Counted from the first letter of the stretch, positions 1 through 5,852 are shown. The stretch: DNA of 8,406 bases from Sphingomonas sp. UBA1000 (GCA_002291855.1 DBAW01000023.1:1-8406), one strand, 5' to 3'. The notes: generated from the sequence alone by a model not told the origin. Numbers and translations: made by a program.

Positions 1-421
1 TGTTGATGATCTTGCCCCGGCCCGCCGCCATCATCACCCGCGCCGCCGCCTGGCTGAGGAAGAACAGCGTTTTGAGATTGGTGTCGACCACCGCGTCCCA
101 ATCTTCCTCAGTGAACACGGCCAGATCGTTGCGGCGGATGATCCCGGCATTGTTGACCAGAATGTCGAGCCCGCCCAGCGTCGCCACCGTGTCGGCGATC
201 AGCGCATCGACCGGGGCGATGGACGACAGATCGGCGCGCAGATCGACCGCGGTGCCGCCCTTGGCCTCGATCAGCGCGACGGTTTCCGCCGCCGGGCTGC
301 GGCCGGCCAGCGCCACTGCCGCGCCCGCTTCGGCCAGCGCCACGGCAATCGCCTGCCCGATCCCGGTATTGGCCCCGGTGATCAGCGCGCGCCGGCCCGT
401 CAGGTCGAATGAAATCGCCAT
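1..421 (-). CDS. kduD: SDR-family oxidoreductase, KduD-like (3' part outside window)
   Basis: About 140 N-terminal residues of a classical short-chain dehydrogenase are present; the gene runs off the left edge. The protein begins MAISFDLTGRRALITGANTG, with the NAD(P)-binding TGANTGIG loop at about residues 15-22. NNAGIIRR follows near residue 91 and a DTNLKTLFF stretch after it. The catalytic Tyr-x-x-x-Lys lies beyond the edge and cannot be checked. NNAGIIRR followed by an aspartate-rich helix is typical of the 2-dehydro-3-deoxy-D-gluconate 5-dehydrogenase / 2-deoxy-D-gluconate 3-dehydrogenase group (KduD). That enzyme interconverts 3-deoxy-D-glycero-2,5-hexodiulosonate and KDG in uronate catabolism. 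The ATG has a purine-rich Shine-Dalgarno (GGGAAGGGGGGAG) a few bases upstream and starts 26 bp after the isomerase stop, so the two are probably co-transcribed. SDR membership is near certain; the KduD assignment is probable and supported by its neighbour. Confidence 0.8.
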   Translation of the reverse strand, partial: MAISFDLTGRRALITGANTGIGQAIAVALAEAGAAVALAGRSPAAETVALIEAKGGTAVDLRADLSSIAPVDALIADTVATLGGLDILVNNAGIIRRNDLAVFTEEDWDAVVDTNLKTLFFLSQAAARVMMAAGRGKIIN

Positions 422-447
422 ATGCTCCCCCCTTCCCGCCGTCAGGC

Positions 448-1080
448 TTACAGCGCCTTCAGATAGGCGGCGATGCCGTCATCCTGGCAGTTGGGGTAGA
501 AATAGTCGGCAAAGCGTTCGCCCGCGATCGCCGCGCGCAGCAGATCCTGATCCACGGCCTTGAGAACGCTCAGCATGTCGTGGCACGACGCCGCCTTGAG
601 CGCGGCGAGCTTGCCGCGATTGCTGGCCATGATCGCCGCGCGTTCCTTGGGATAGCCAAGGCCCGGCTCGCTTTCGAACAGCTTGCGGTAGCAATCCTGC
701 AGGTTGAGTTCCGCCGCCCAGCCAAAGCCCTTGGCATAGGGCATGGAAATCGCGTTGCCGGCGTTGATCTGGCTGAACAGAAACGCATCGGTCGGGTCGA
801 TCACCAGCCCGCAGAACACGCCGGGCATGGCGTTGCAGGCAAGCATCGATCCCATGCCGGTGCCGCAGCCGGTGACGACGAAATCGGCCGCCTTGCTGTT
901 GAGCAGAATGCCCGCGAGCAGCCCGTTCATCACATAGGTCAGCGAGGCGGCATCTTCGGCCGAATACATGCCATAATTGAACACCTGATGCCCCAGCGGC
1001 TCGGCCACTGCGGTCAGCGCATCATGGATGATGGCGTTTTTGGCGGCCTGGCTGTTTTCGGAGATGAGCGCGATTTTCAT
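448..1080 (-). CDS. RpiB/LacA/LacB-family sugar-phosphate isomerase homologue, probable uronate ketol-isomerase
   Basis: A 210-residue protein of the RpiB/LacA/LacB fold. It starts MKIALISENSQAAKN and carries the family hallmark GCGTGMGSMLACN at residues 71-83. Cys72 stands where RpiB has its catalytic cysteine. It is longer than canonical RpiB (about 150 residues) because of a C-terminal extension rich in helix and aromatic residues. RpiB-like proteins of this length encoded beside a KduD-type SDR include DhuI, the streptococcal 4-deoxy-5-ketouronate isomerase that replaces KduI. By that analogy this enzyme probably isomerises 4-deoxy-L-threo-5-hexosulose uronate before the neighbouring dehydrogenase reduces it. 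A genuine pentose- or hexose-phosphate isomerase remains possible. The ATG has an excellent Shine-Dalgarno (AAGGAGG) about 10 bases upstream. The gene lies 119 bp downstream of the lacI-type gene on the same strand. Confidence 0.82.
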   Translation of the reverse strand: MKIALISENSQAAKNAIIHDALTAVAEPLGHQVFNYGMYSAEDAASLTYVMNGLLAGILLNSKAADFVVTGCGTGMGSMLACNAMPGVFCGLVIDPTDAFLFSQINAGNAISMPYAKGFGWAAELNLQDCYRKLFESEPGLGYPKERAAIMASNRGKLAALKAASCHDMLSVLKAVDQDLLRAAIAGERFADYFYPNCQDDGIAAYLKAL

Positions 1081-1112
1081 GGCTGGAATCCCTCCTTGTG
1101 CGGCCTCTCGTG

Positions 1113-1124
1113 GAAACCGGTGTC
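1113..1124. promoter_or_regulatory. candidate LacI-family operator upstream of the isomerase gene
   Basis: GAAACCGGTGTC is a palindrome with five of six half-site pairs matching around a central CG (ACCGGT core at 1116-1121). CG-centred palindromes of this kind are the usual operators of LacI-family repressors. It lies about 33-44 bases before the isomerase ATG, inside the gap after the lacI-type gene, so a bound repressor could block transcription of the isomerase and dehydrogenase genes. A second ACCGGT with poorer flanking symmetry sits at 1172-1177, 56 bp away. I could not identify a convincing -10 box. Confidence 0.45.
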
Positions 1125-1199
1125 ATGCCCCTCACTAGCCGCAATCGGCCCGGGGGTTCAACCGCCTTTTGACCGGTGGCAGCGCGAAGTGGCGGCCGA

Positions 1200-2219
1200 T
1201 CAGCCGCGCGGCGGCGCGACCGACTGGCGCTTGACCAGCCGGGCGAGGAAGCGCGCGCCCCGAGCGGCGGGATCGTCCGGCGCGATCAGCTTCAGCGCGG
1301 CGGCGCGCCCCATTCCGCGCACCGGCCAGCCGACCGTGGTCATTGGCGGCCAGATATGGGCGGCGATGGGCGAATCGTCGAACCCGATGATCGACAGATC
1401 CTCTGGCACGTTGAGGCCGCGCAGCCGCGCCGCATGGAATGCGCCCGCCGCCATTTCGTCATTGCTGGCAAAGATCGCCGTCGGCCGCTCCGCCGCATCG
1501 AGCAATTGCGCCGCCGCCGCCATGCCCGAATCGAACCGGTAGCTGCCCTGCGCATGCATGTCCGGCGGCACGCTCAGCCCGTGCGCCTGCATCGCGGCCA
1601 GAAAGCCCTCGCGCCGTTCCAGCGCCGAGCGGAAGCCGGTCGGCCCCTCGATCAGCGCGATCCGCCGGTGGCCAAGCTCGACCAGATGATCGACCGCCTG
1701 TCCCACCATCTCGCGGTCGTTGGAGGCGACCATGTGATCGCCATCGTCAAGCATCGCCGATCCCATGCGGACATAGCCGCAGCCCATTTCCAGGCACAGT
1801 TCGGCCAGCGCGTCATTCTCCGAAATCGGCGGCAGGATCAGCACGCCATAAAGCCGCTGCTGTTCCAGAAAGCGGCGGATATCGTCCATCATCGTCGGCG
1901 AATGCCGGTCGACCGGGCGCACGACCAGCGCGAATTCGGTGTCGCGGATCGCGTCGAGCACGCCTTCCTGAAAGTTGAGCACCGTCTGCGCATTGGGATT
2001 GTCGTGCAGCAGCCCGAGCAGAAAGTTGCGCCGCAGCGCCAGCGCCCGCGCCTGCGGATTGGGCACATAGCCCAGATCGGCAATCACCGTCTCCACCCGC
2101 ACCCGCGTTTCCTCGCTCAGCAGCGCGGACCGGTTGATCACCCGGCTGACGGTCTTTTTCGACACCCCGGCCAGTCGGGCGACATCGTTGATGGTGGGTG
2201 CCTTGGTCTGTTTCGCCAT
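1200..2219 (-). CDS. LacI-family transcriptional regulator
   Basis: A 339-residue protein of ordinary LacI-family length. The N-terminal helix-turn-helix spans about residues 9-30 (TINDVARLAGVSKKTVSRVI). It continues into the three-helix DNA-binding domain to about residue 53 (LGYVPN) and a hinge helix at about 54-64 (PQARALALRR). The rest is a periplasmic-binding-protein-like effector domain: GLLHDNPN opens the first lobe, and ASNDEMAAGAF followed by PEDLSIIGFDDSPIA are characteristic of the second. The gene precedes the isomerase and dehydrogenase genes on the same strand, so a local repressor role is likely, with a uronate-pathway intermediate as inducer. The Shine-Dalgarno is mediocre: AGGGGAGG lies about 17 bases before the ATG and a weaker GGA is nearer. 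The ATG is still preferred because the HTH follows directly. Confidence 0.92.
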   Translation of the reverse strand: MAKQTKAPTINDVARLAGVSKKTVSRVINRSALLSEETRVRVETVIADLGYVPNPQARALALRRNFLLGLLHDNPNAQTVLNFQEGVLDAIRDTEFALVVRPVDRHSPTMMDDIRRFLEQQRLYGVLILPPISENDALAELCLEMGCGYVRMGSAMLDDGDHMVASNDREMVGQAVDHLVELGHRRIALIEGPTGFRSALERREGFLAAMQAHGLSVPPDMHAQGSYRFDSGMAAAAQLLDAAERPTAIFASNDEMAAGAFHAARLRGLNVPEDLSIIGFDDSPIAAHIWPPMTTVGWPVRGMGRAAALKLIAPDDPAARGARFLARLVKRQSVAPPRG

Positions 2220-2684
2220 ATCGCGTCCGGAATGCGCCTCCCCTCAGGGCGCGCTCCTTGTAGAGTTCAATCCGCCGAATGCAAAACGGGGGTGGGGATG
2301 GTGGCGCGAGCGGCCTGCGGCTGGGGCGAGGATCCGTTGCGCGGGATCGGATGCAGTGCCGTCGGACTTTGTGACTGGCTCGCCACTCGCCCAAATGGCG
2401 ACAAAGGTTGCCCATGGCCGCGATGGCTTGAGATGGGACTTAGCTGCCGTGCCGCTACCACAGATCTACCGGCAGATACCGCCATGAGCTGCCGCTCGAG
2501 GCTCGTCCCGCTAGATCGGCATGGTGACCGAAATTGGCCGTAGGCGCTGACCGATATGACGTTGCTCGGAACAGAAAACCGTTCGCTACACACCGGATGC
2601 CAGGAGGGCGCGGCTCTCGATGATCCACCCTAATTACTTTAGTATTCAGTTGCCTAACACTTGGGCTCATGGCAGCATCGGCCA
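2220..2684. other. 465-bp divergent intergenic region, left edge of the low-G+C segment
   Basis: This stretch lies between the divergent lacI-type and ATPase genes. Up to about 2335 it resembles the G+C-rich backbone. Beyond that it loses G+C and becomes AT-rich just before the ATPase gene (TAATTACTTTAGTATTCAG around 2631-2649, with TAGTAT at 2640-2645 as a possible -10 and no convincing -35). Short open frames on both strands give low-complexity, unrecognisable peptides, so I see no gene. It may hold decayed remnants of the island or of the original junction. Confidence 0.5.
2257..2284 (-). promoter_or_regulatory. weak candidate promoter for the lacI-type gene
   Basis: On the minus strand TTGCAT (2284-2279) is followed after 16 bases by TACAAG (2262-2257), about 38 bases before the start codon. 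Matches to the sigma-70 consensus are 3/6 and 4/6. The location is right but the sequence support is thin. Confidence 0.22.
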
Positions 2685-4274
2685 ATGCAGATAAAGTCTA
2701 TTCGTCTGAAAGCCTTCCGCCGCTTCTCTGACCTTCACATCGCTGGATTGCCCCCCGCGCGCTTGGTCGTCATGGCCGGACCAAATGGTTCGGGAAAGTC
2801 CTCAATCCTCGATGCGTTTTCGATCCATCACCGCGCGATAGGTAGGTGGGCTGTCTCCTGGGAGGGCAGCTACCATAGCAGGGACTGTCAGGACGCTGCC
2901 TGGACTGGCCAGCAGGTGCAGATCGAGTTCCACGGACAGCCTAACGGCAGGAAGAGCTACTATCTTCGGTCGGCATACAGAAACGAATCTGACTTTCAGC
3001 TCGGTGGGCTTGCGCGCCAGAACGATCCGAGTGAGCACCCGCGGCTAAGTCGGATGATCGATCAGGACAGTGCAGTCTCGCAGAATTTTCAGATGCTTGC
3101 CTCGAGAGCGCTCGAGGATGCATTCGATGCCTACGACGAAAGTATGTCGTTGAAAGATTTCAGAGAGGAGTCGATTGGCGACATTAAAAGGGCTGTTGGC
3201 AGGCTTTTCCCTGACCTTGAAATGAATACGCTGGGAAACCCGCTTGCGGAAGGCACTTTCCGGTTCACGAAGGGGGCTGCGCAGCGGTTTAGCTACAAAA
3301 ATTTATCTGGAGGGGAAAAAGCGGCATTCGATTTGTTGCTAGACCTCATAGTCAAAACGCGAACGTTCGACGATACCGTCTTCGCCATCGACGAACCCGA
3401 AACGCACATGAATACGCGCCTTCAGGGCCAGCTTTTGGGTGAGCTCTACAATTTGATCCCAGCAGGATCCCAATTGTGGATCGCGACCCACTCCATCGGC
3501 ATGATGAGAAAGGCCCTCGAACTACATCGCGCCTTTCCTGGAGAAGTCATCTTCCTCGACTTCGAGGGCCATGACTATGATGCGCCGGTCACGTTAACGC
3601 CCCAAGAGCCGAGCCGAGCATTTTGGGAGCGCATTCTGAAGGTTGCTCTCGATGACCTCTCTGAACTCGTGGCACCGAGAAAGATTGTGATCTGCGAGGG
3701 GAGCCCGACGACGCCGATCGGCGGCAAGAACGAGGCTCACGACGCTCGCTGCTACAACATTATCTTCGAGCAGGAATTCCCGGACTGTAAATTTGTATCA
3801 GGTGGGAACTCTCACGATGTGTCTGCCGATCGTCTGAAATTCGCGTCGGTTTTTCCTACAATTCTGACAGGCGTCGACGTGGTTCGCCTGATCGACCGCG
3901 ACGACCATACCGCAACAGATATCGCAGAGTGGAAGGAGCAAGGACTACGGGTGTTAAGTCTACGAAACATCGAGTCCTACCTTTATGACGACGAGGTGAT
4001 CCTGAAACTGTATAAAAATGCAGGCCGGGAAGACGACGGGCCAGCAGCATTGTCGAAGAAGCAGGAGTTTCTGGCCGCTAGCGTAGCTCGTAAGAACGCG
4101 ATTGACGACACAAAGAAGGCGGCGCCGCAAATCTTCGATTTCATTAGGCGCGACCTGCAGTTGACTGGATGCGGTAACGATCAGGCCGCGTTTGCGCGTC
4201 AGTGCCTCGCGCCACTACTCACGCCCGGATTGGCGATTTATGATCGCCTAAAGGCAGACGTCTTTGGTCCCTAG
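2685..4274 (+). CDS. AAA (ABC-type) ATPase fused to a TOPRIM-like (DUF4435-like) domain; putative single-gene anti-phage protein
   Basis: The protein has 529 residues from ATG 2685; an upstream in-frame TTG at 2661 would add eight unlikely residues. It opens MQIKSIRLKAFRRF, the usual start of AAA15/AAA21 SMC-like ATPases. Visible ATPase motifs are Walker A GPNGSGKS (32-39), signature LSGGEK (207-212), Walker B VFAIDEPETH (D236, E237) and a switch histidine in IATHS (H269). The 330-529 portion resembles a TOPRIM/DUF4435 nuclease: E338 in VICEG, DRD in LIDRDD (404-406) and a RNIESYL motif (427-433). ATPase plus TOPRIM is the architecture of OLD, Gabija GajA and PARIS (AriA AAA15 + AriB DUF4435, sometimes fused). 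No UvrD-like GajB gene follows. G+C is much lower than in neighbours (28 of 60 at 3121-3180) and codon use is less biased, suggesting horizontal transfer. Function is inferred; the fold assignments are well supported by motifs. Confidence 0.85.
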   Translation: MQIKSIRLKAFRRFSDLHIAGLPPARLVVMAGPNGSGKSSILDAFSIHHRAIGRWAVSWEGSYHSRDCQDAAWTGQQVQIEFHGQPNGRKSYYLRSAYRNESDFQLGGLARQNDPSEHPRLSRMIDQDSAVSQNFQMLASRALEDAFDAYDESMSLKDFREESIGDIKRAVGRLFPDLEMNTLGNPLAEGTFRFTKGAAQRFSYKNLSGGEKAAFDLLLDLIVKTRTFDDTVFAIDEPETHMNTRLQGQLLGELYNLIPAGSQLWIATHSIGMMRKALELHRAFPGEVIFLDFEGHDYDAPVTLTPQEPSRAFWERILKVALDDLSELVAPRKIVICEGSPTTPIGGKNEAHDARCYNIIFEQEFPDCKFVSGGNSHDVSADRLKFASVFPTILTGVDVVRLIDRDDHTATDIAEWKEQGLRVLSLRNIESYLYDDEVILKLYKNAGREDDGPAALSKKQEFLAASVARKNAIDDTKKAAPQIFDFIRRDLQLTGCGNDQAAFARQCLAPLLTPGLAIYDRLKADVFGP

Positions 4275-4301
4275 GAGCTTGCGATTTAACCTGCCTAGGA
4301 C
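4267..4301 (+). repeat. inverted repeat overlapping the ATPase stop codon
   Basis: GTCC-C-TAGG at 4267-4275 can pair with CCTAGGAC at 4294-4301 (eight pairs, one bulged C), with an 18-nt loop. The TAG of the left arm is the stop codon of the ATPase gene. It could serve as a terminator stem, but no T tract follows. Confidence 0.3.
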
Positions 4302-4525
4302 TGGTCGCCTCGGGAAATCTGTGAGAGTTGTTCAAGACCGGAGAAAGGCTCATCGCGGACTAAATTCTTCGAAATACTTTATGGTCATCTTCAGTCAGGA
4401 CCAGACTCTCGCTGTGACTGTCGCGAACGACTGGCTTTGGGTAGAGACCAGCCGACAGTCATCACGCGAGCGAACGGCCGCTTGCCGTGCTTCAAAGCGG
4501 ATCAAAACTGTCATTCCCCGCAAAG
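4275..4525. other. 251-bp non-coding part of the low-G+C segment, between the ATPase gene and tRNA-Arg
   Basis: No recognisable gene on either strand. Composition matches the ATPase gene rather than the backbone, and the change to G+C-rich sequence coincides with the 3' end of the tRNA gene at 4526. It contains the inverted repeat at 4415-4461. No integrase remnant was recognised. Confidence 0.5.
4415..4461. repeat. 9-bp perfect inverted repeat in non-coding DNA
   Basis: TGACTGTCG at 4415-4423 and CGACAGTCA at 4453-4461 are perfect inverted copies separated by 29 nt. CTGG (4431-4434) and CCAG (4448-4451) could extend the structure internally. There is no T tract. It could be a protein-binding site, a recombination-site remnant or chance. 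Confidence 0.4.
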
Positions 4526-4602
4526 TGGCGCGCCCGGCAGGGTTCGAACCTGCGACCCCAAGCTTAGAAGGCTCGTGCTCTATCCAGCTGAGCTACGGGC
4601 GC
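4526..4602 (-). tRNA. tRNA-Arg (anticodon TCT)
   Basis: A complete 77-nt cloverleaf with encoded CCA. The acceptor arm is GCGCCCG/CGGGCGC with discriminator G. The D arm is GCTC/GAGC with an AGCTGGATA loop. The anticodon arm is CGAGC/GCTTG with loop CTTCTAA, giving anticodon TCT, which reads AGA and AGG. The T arm is GCAGG-TTCGAAC-CCTGC. The 3' end faces the low-G+C segment holding the ATPase gene, the usual orientation for elements integrated at tRNA genes. No second copy of the tRNA 3' end was found in the window. Confidence 0.97.
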
Positions 4603-4618
4603 GTGGCGAGTGCCTTAG

Positions 4619-4645
4619 CGCGGTTTGCGGCGGGCGAAAACCGCG
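4619..4645. repeat. 8-bp hairpin between tRNA-Arg and the transporter gene
   Basis: CGCGGTTT (4619-4626) pairs perfectly with AAACCGCG (4638-4645) around an 11-nt loop. It lies in the 74-bp gap between the divergent tRNA and yhhQ-type genes, so it falls in the promoter/leader region of one or both. It does not resemble a known preQ1 riboswitch. Regulatory significance is unknown. Confidence 0.35.
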
Positions 4646-4676
4646 ATACGGTGGCGCGAGCGGCAAAAGGGGCGTC

Positions 4677-5432
4677 ATGACGAGCGATCACGGGCAGGGC
4701 AGCGGCATCCGCGCGGTGGATGCGCGGGCGCTTCAGGGCGCGCATTTCCGCACATTCGATCTGGTGATGGCGGCATTCGTCACCATCCTGCTGCTGTCGA
4801 ACGTGCTGGGCGCGGGCAAGGTGGCGGAAATCACCCTGCCCGGCATCGGCCCATGGCCGTTCGGCGCGGGCATCCTGTTTTTCCCCGTATCTTATGTGAT
4901 CGGCGACGTGCTGACCGAGGTTTACGGCTATGCGCGGGCGCGGCGGGTGATCTGGGCGGGCTTTGGCGCGCTGTTGTTCATGGCGTTCATGTCGTTCGTG
5001 GTCGTCGCACTGCCGCCTGCGCCCGACTGGGGCAATCAGGCCGCTTATGAAGCGGTGTTCGGGCAGGTGCCGCGCATCGTCTTTGCCTCCATGCTCGCAT
5101 TCTGGGCCGGGGAGTTCGTCAACTCCTATGTCATGGCGCGGATGAAGCTGTGGACCGGCGGGCGGCATTTGTGGGCGCGCACCATCGGATCGACCTTTGC
5201 CGGACAGGGGGTGGACAGCCTGATCTTCTACCCGCTCGCATTCTGGGGTGCAGAGGGGTGGACCGAGGCGCTGGTGATCCAGGTGCTGGCGACGCAATGG
5301 GCACTGAAGGTCGGCTGGGAAGCGCTGCTGACCCCGGTCACCTATGTCGTCGTCGGCTGGCTGAAGCGGCGCGAGGGCGTGGACGTGTTCGACGCCGAGA
5401 CCGATTTCACCCCCTTCGCCACCCGCGTCTGA
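4677..5432 (+). CDS. yhhQ: queuosine precursor transporter, YhhQ/VUT family
   Basis: A 251-residue integral membrane protein of the DUF165/VUT family. E. coli YhhQ imports the queuosine precursors preQ0/preQ1 across the inner membrane. Family hallmarks are SYVIGDVLTEVYGYARAR at about residues 72-89 and RTIGSTFAGQGVDSLIF at about 168-184. About six hydrophobic segments are visible: roughly 28-46, 61-78, 91-112, 134-153, 178-190 and 198-230. A soluble 25-residue N-terminus makes it somewhat longer than E. coli YhhQ. The ATG at 4677 is preceded by AAAAGGGG at a suitable distance. An in-frame extension upstream runs antisense through the tRNA gene and is not credible. It is probably its own transcription unit, ended by the hairpin near 5484. 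Base composition is typical of the backbone (40 of 60 G+C at 4981-5040). Confidence 0.92.
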   Translation: MTSDHGQGSGIRAVDARALQGAHFRTFDLVMAAFVTILLLSNVLGAGKVAEITLPGIGPWPFGAGILFFPVSYVIGDVLTEVYGYARARRVIWAGFGALLFMAFMSFVVVALPPAPDWGNQAAYEAVFGQVPRIVFASMLAFWAGEFVNSYVMARMKLWTGGRHLWARTIGSTFAGQGVDSLIFYPLAFWGAEGWTEALVIQVLATQWALKVGWEALLTPVTYVVVGWLKRREGVDVFDAETDFTPFATRV

Positions 5433-5483
5433 CCCGCCGGGCCCGCACGCGGGCACGCCGCTGATTCGCCGCCGCGCCGGAAA

Positions 5484-5505
5484 CCGCCGGATTCGGGCGG
5501 GTTTT
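5484..5505 (+). terminator. probable intrinsic terminator of the yhhQ-type gene
   Basis: CCGCC (5484-5488) pairs with GGCGG (5496-5500) around a 7-nt loop, flanked by AAA upstream and GTTTT downstream. An outer GCCGGA/TCCGGC pair (5476-5481 and 5509-5514) could extend it. It lies 52 bases after the stop codon. The stem is short, so strength is uncertain. Confidence 0.5.
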
Positions 5506-5550
5506 GCGTCCGGCCGACGCATCGGCCTGGCCCGCGCCATTGCCGGCTAT

Positions 5551-5565
5551 TGCGAGGCAATCGCA
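5551..5565. promoter_or_regulatory. Fur-like iron box upstream of bfd
   Basis: TGCGAGGCAATCGCA is an inverted repeat TGCGA-N5-TCGCA, the layout of Fur-type boxes in alphaproteobacteria (TGCGAAT..TTCGCA-like), although the spacer is not A/T-rich as in the best sites. It ends 22 bases before the bfd start codon. Bfd is induced by iron starvation in other bacteria, so a repressor site here makes sense. Binding is inferred, not shown. Confidence 0.42.
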
Positions 5566-5587
5566 GTTTTGCTACGCGGATCAGGCA

Positions 5588-5758
5588 ATGATTGTCTGCA
5601 ACTGCAATGCGATTCGCGAACGCGATGTGCGCCAGGCCGCGCGGCAGGGCTATTGCGATCCGTTATCGGCCTATAAGGCGCTGGGATGCCGCCCGCGCTG
5701 TGGCCAGTGCATCCCCTATGCCCGCGAAGTGATCGCAGACGCTCGTGCGAGTGACTAG
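5588..5758 (+). CDS. bfd: bacterioferritin-associated ferredoxin (Bfd), [2Fe-2S]
   Basis: A 56-residue protein, MIVCNCNAIRERDVRQAARQ..., with the four iron-sulfur ligands of Bfd at the same positions as in E. coli: Cys4, Cys6, Cys38 and Cys41 (CNC near the N-terminus and RCGQC later). Two further cysteines (23, 34) are unlikely to be ligands. Bfd delivers electrons to the heme of bacterioferritin, which reduces the stored ferric core and releases iron to the cytosol. The start at 5588 gives the canonical MIVC N-terminus; upstream in-frame codons would add 28 unrelated residues. A GGA about seven bases upstream is a modest Shine-Dalgarno. The gene lies just before bfr, its functional partner. 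Confidence 0.93.
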   Translation: MIVCNCNAIRERDVRQAARQGYCDPLSAYKALGCRPRCGQCIPYAREVIADARASD

Positions 5759-5799
5759 CGGTTTCACAACCGCAAGTGCACGGAAAACCGCCATTTTTT
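5758..5799 (+). terminator. candidate terminator or attenuator between bfd and bfr, with alternative hairpins
   Basis: GCGGTT starting at the last base of the bfd stop (5758-5763) can pair with AACCGC at 5768-5773, a perfect 6-bp stem with a TCAC loop. Alternatively, GCGGTTT (5758-5764) can pair with AAACCGC at 5785-5791, which is followed by CCATTTTTT (T6 at 5794-5799). The second pairing is terminator-like and the two exclude each other. Whether this is a plain terminator or adjusts read-through into bfr is open. Confidence 0.4.
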
Positions 5800-5823
5800 G
5801 ATGATTTTGCCCCGGTTCGGCGC

Positions 5824-5829
5824 TATAAG
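5824..5829 (+). promoter_or_regulatory. candidate -10 element of bfr
   Basis: TATAAG lies 23 bases before the bfr start codon. It is the best -10 in the gap and stands out in G+C-rich surroundings. No good -35 is found at 16-18 bases; TTGATG at 5798-5803 is about 20 bases away. Confidence 0.35.
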
Positions 5830-5852
5830 CCGCGCCAGACGGAGGCAAGAAC

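Noticed and set aside
409..1542. Long open frames on the plus strand opposite the isomerase and lacI-type genes, continuing to about 2543
   Set aside because: Shadow frames of G+C-rich genes. The minus-strand products are recognised families with good ribosome sites; the plus-strand peptides are arginine/alanine-rich and match nothing.
2685..4274. Gabija GajA
   Set aside because: GajA also joins ATPase and TOPRIM, but no UvrD-like GajB gene is present and the C-terminal motifs fit DUF4435 better.
4437..4676. 80-residue N-terminal extension of the YhhQ-type transporter
   Set aside because: It would be encoded across the tRNA gene; ATG 4677 has a good Shine-Dalgarno and gives a family-typical N-terminus.
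4603..4676. preQ1 riboswitch in front of the queuosine-precursor transporter
   Set aside because: The leader contains a simple 8-bp hairpin but no preQ1-type A-rich tail or pseudoknot that I can recognise.
4264..4680. Open frame from the ATPase stop through the tRNA gene
   Set aside because: It reads antisense through tRNA-Arg (the ARPAGFEPATPSLEGS peptide is a well-known artefact of tRNA complements) and has no ribosome site.
3..5815. 17 of 18 bases shared between 3-20 and 5798-5815 (TTGATGAT-TTGCCCCGG)
   Set aside because: One copy is inside the dehydrogenase coding sequence and the other in the bfd-bfr gap, with no extension of similarity; probably coincidence.
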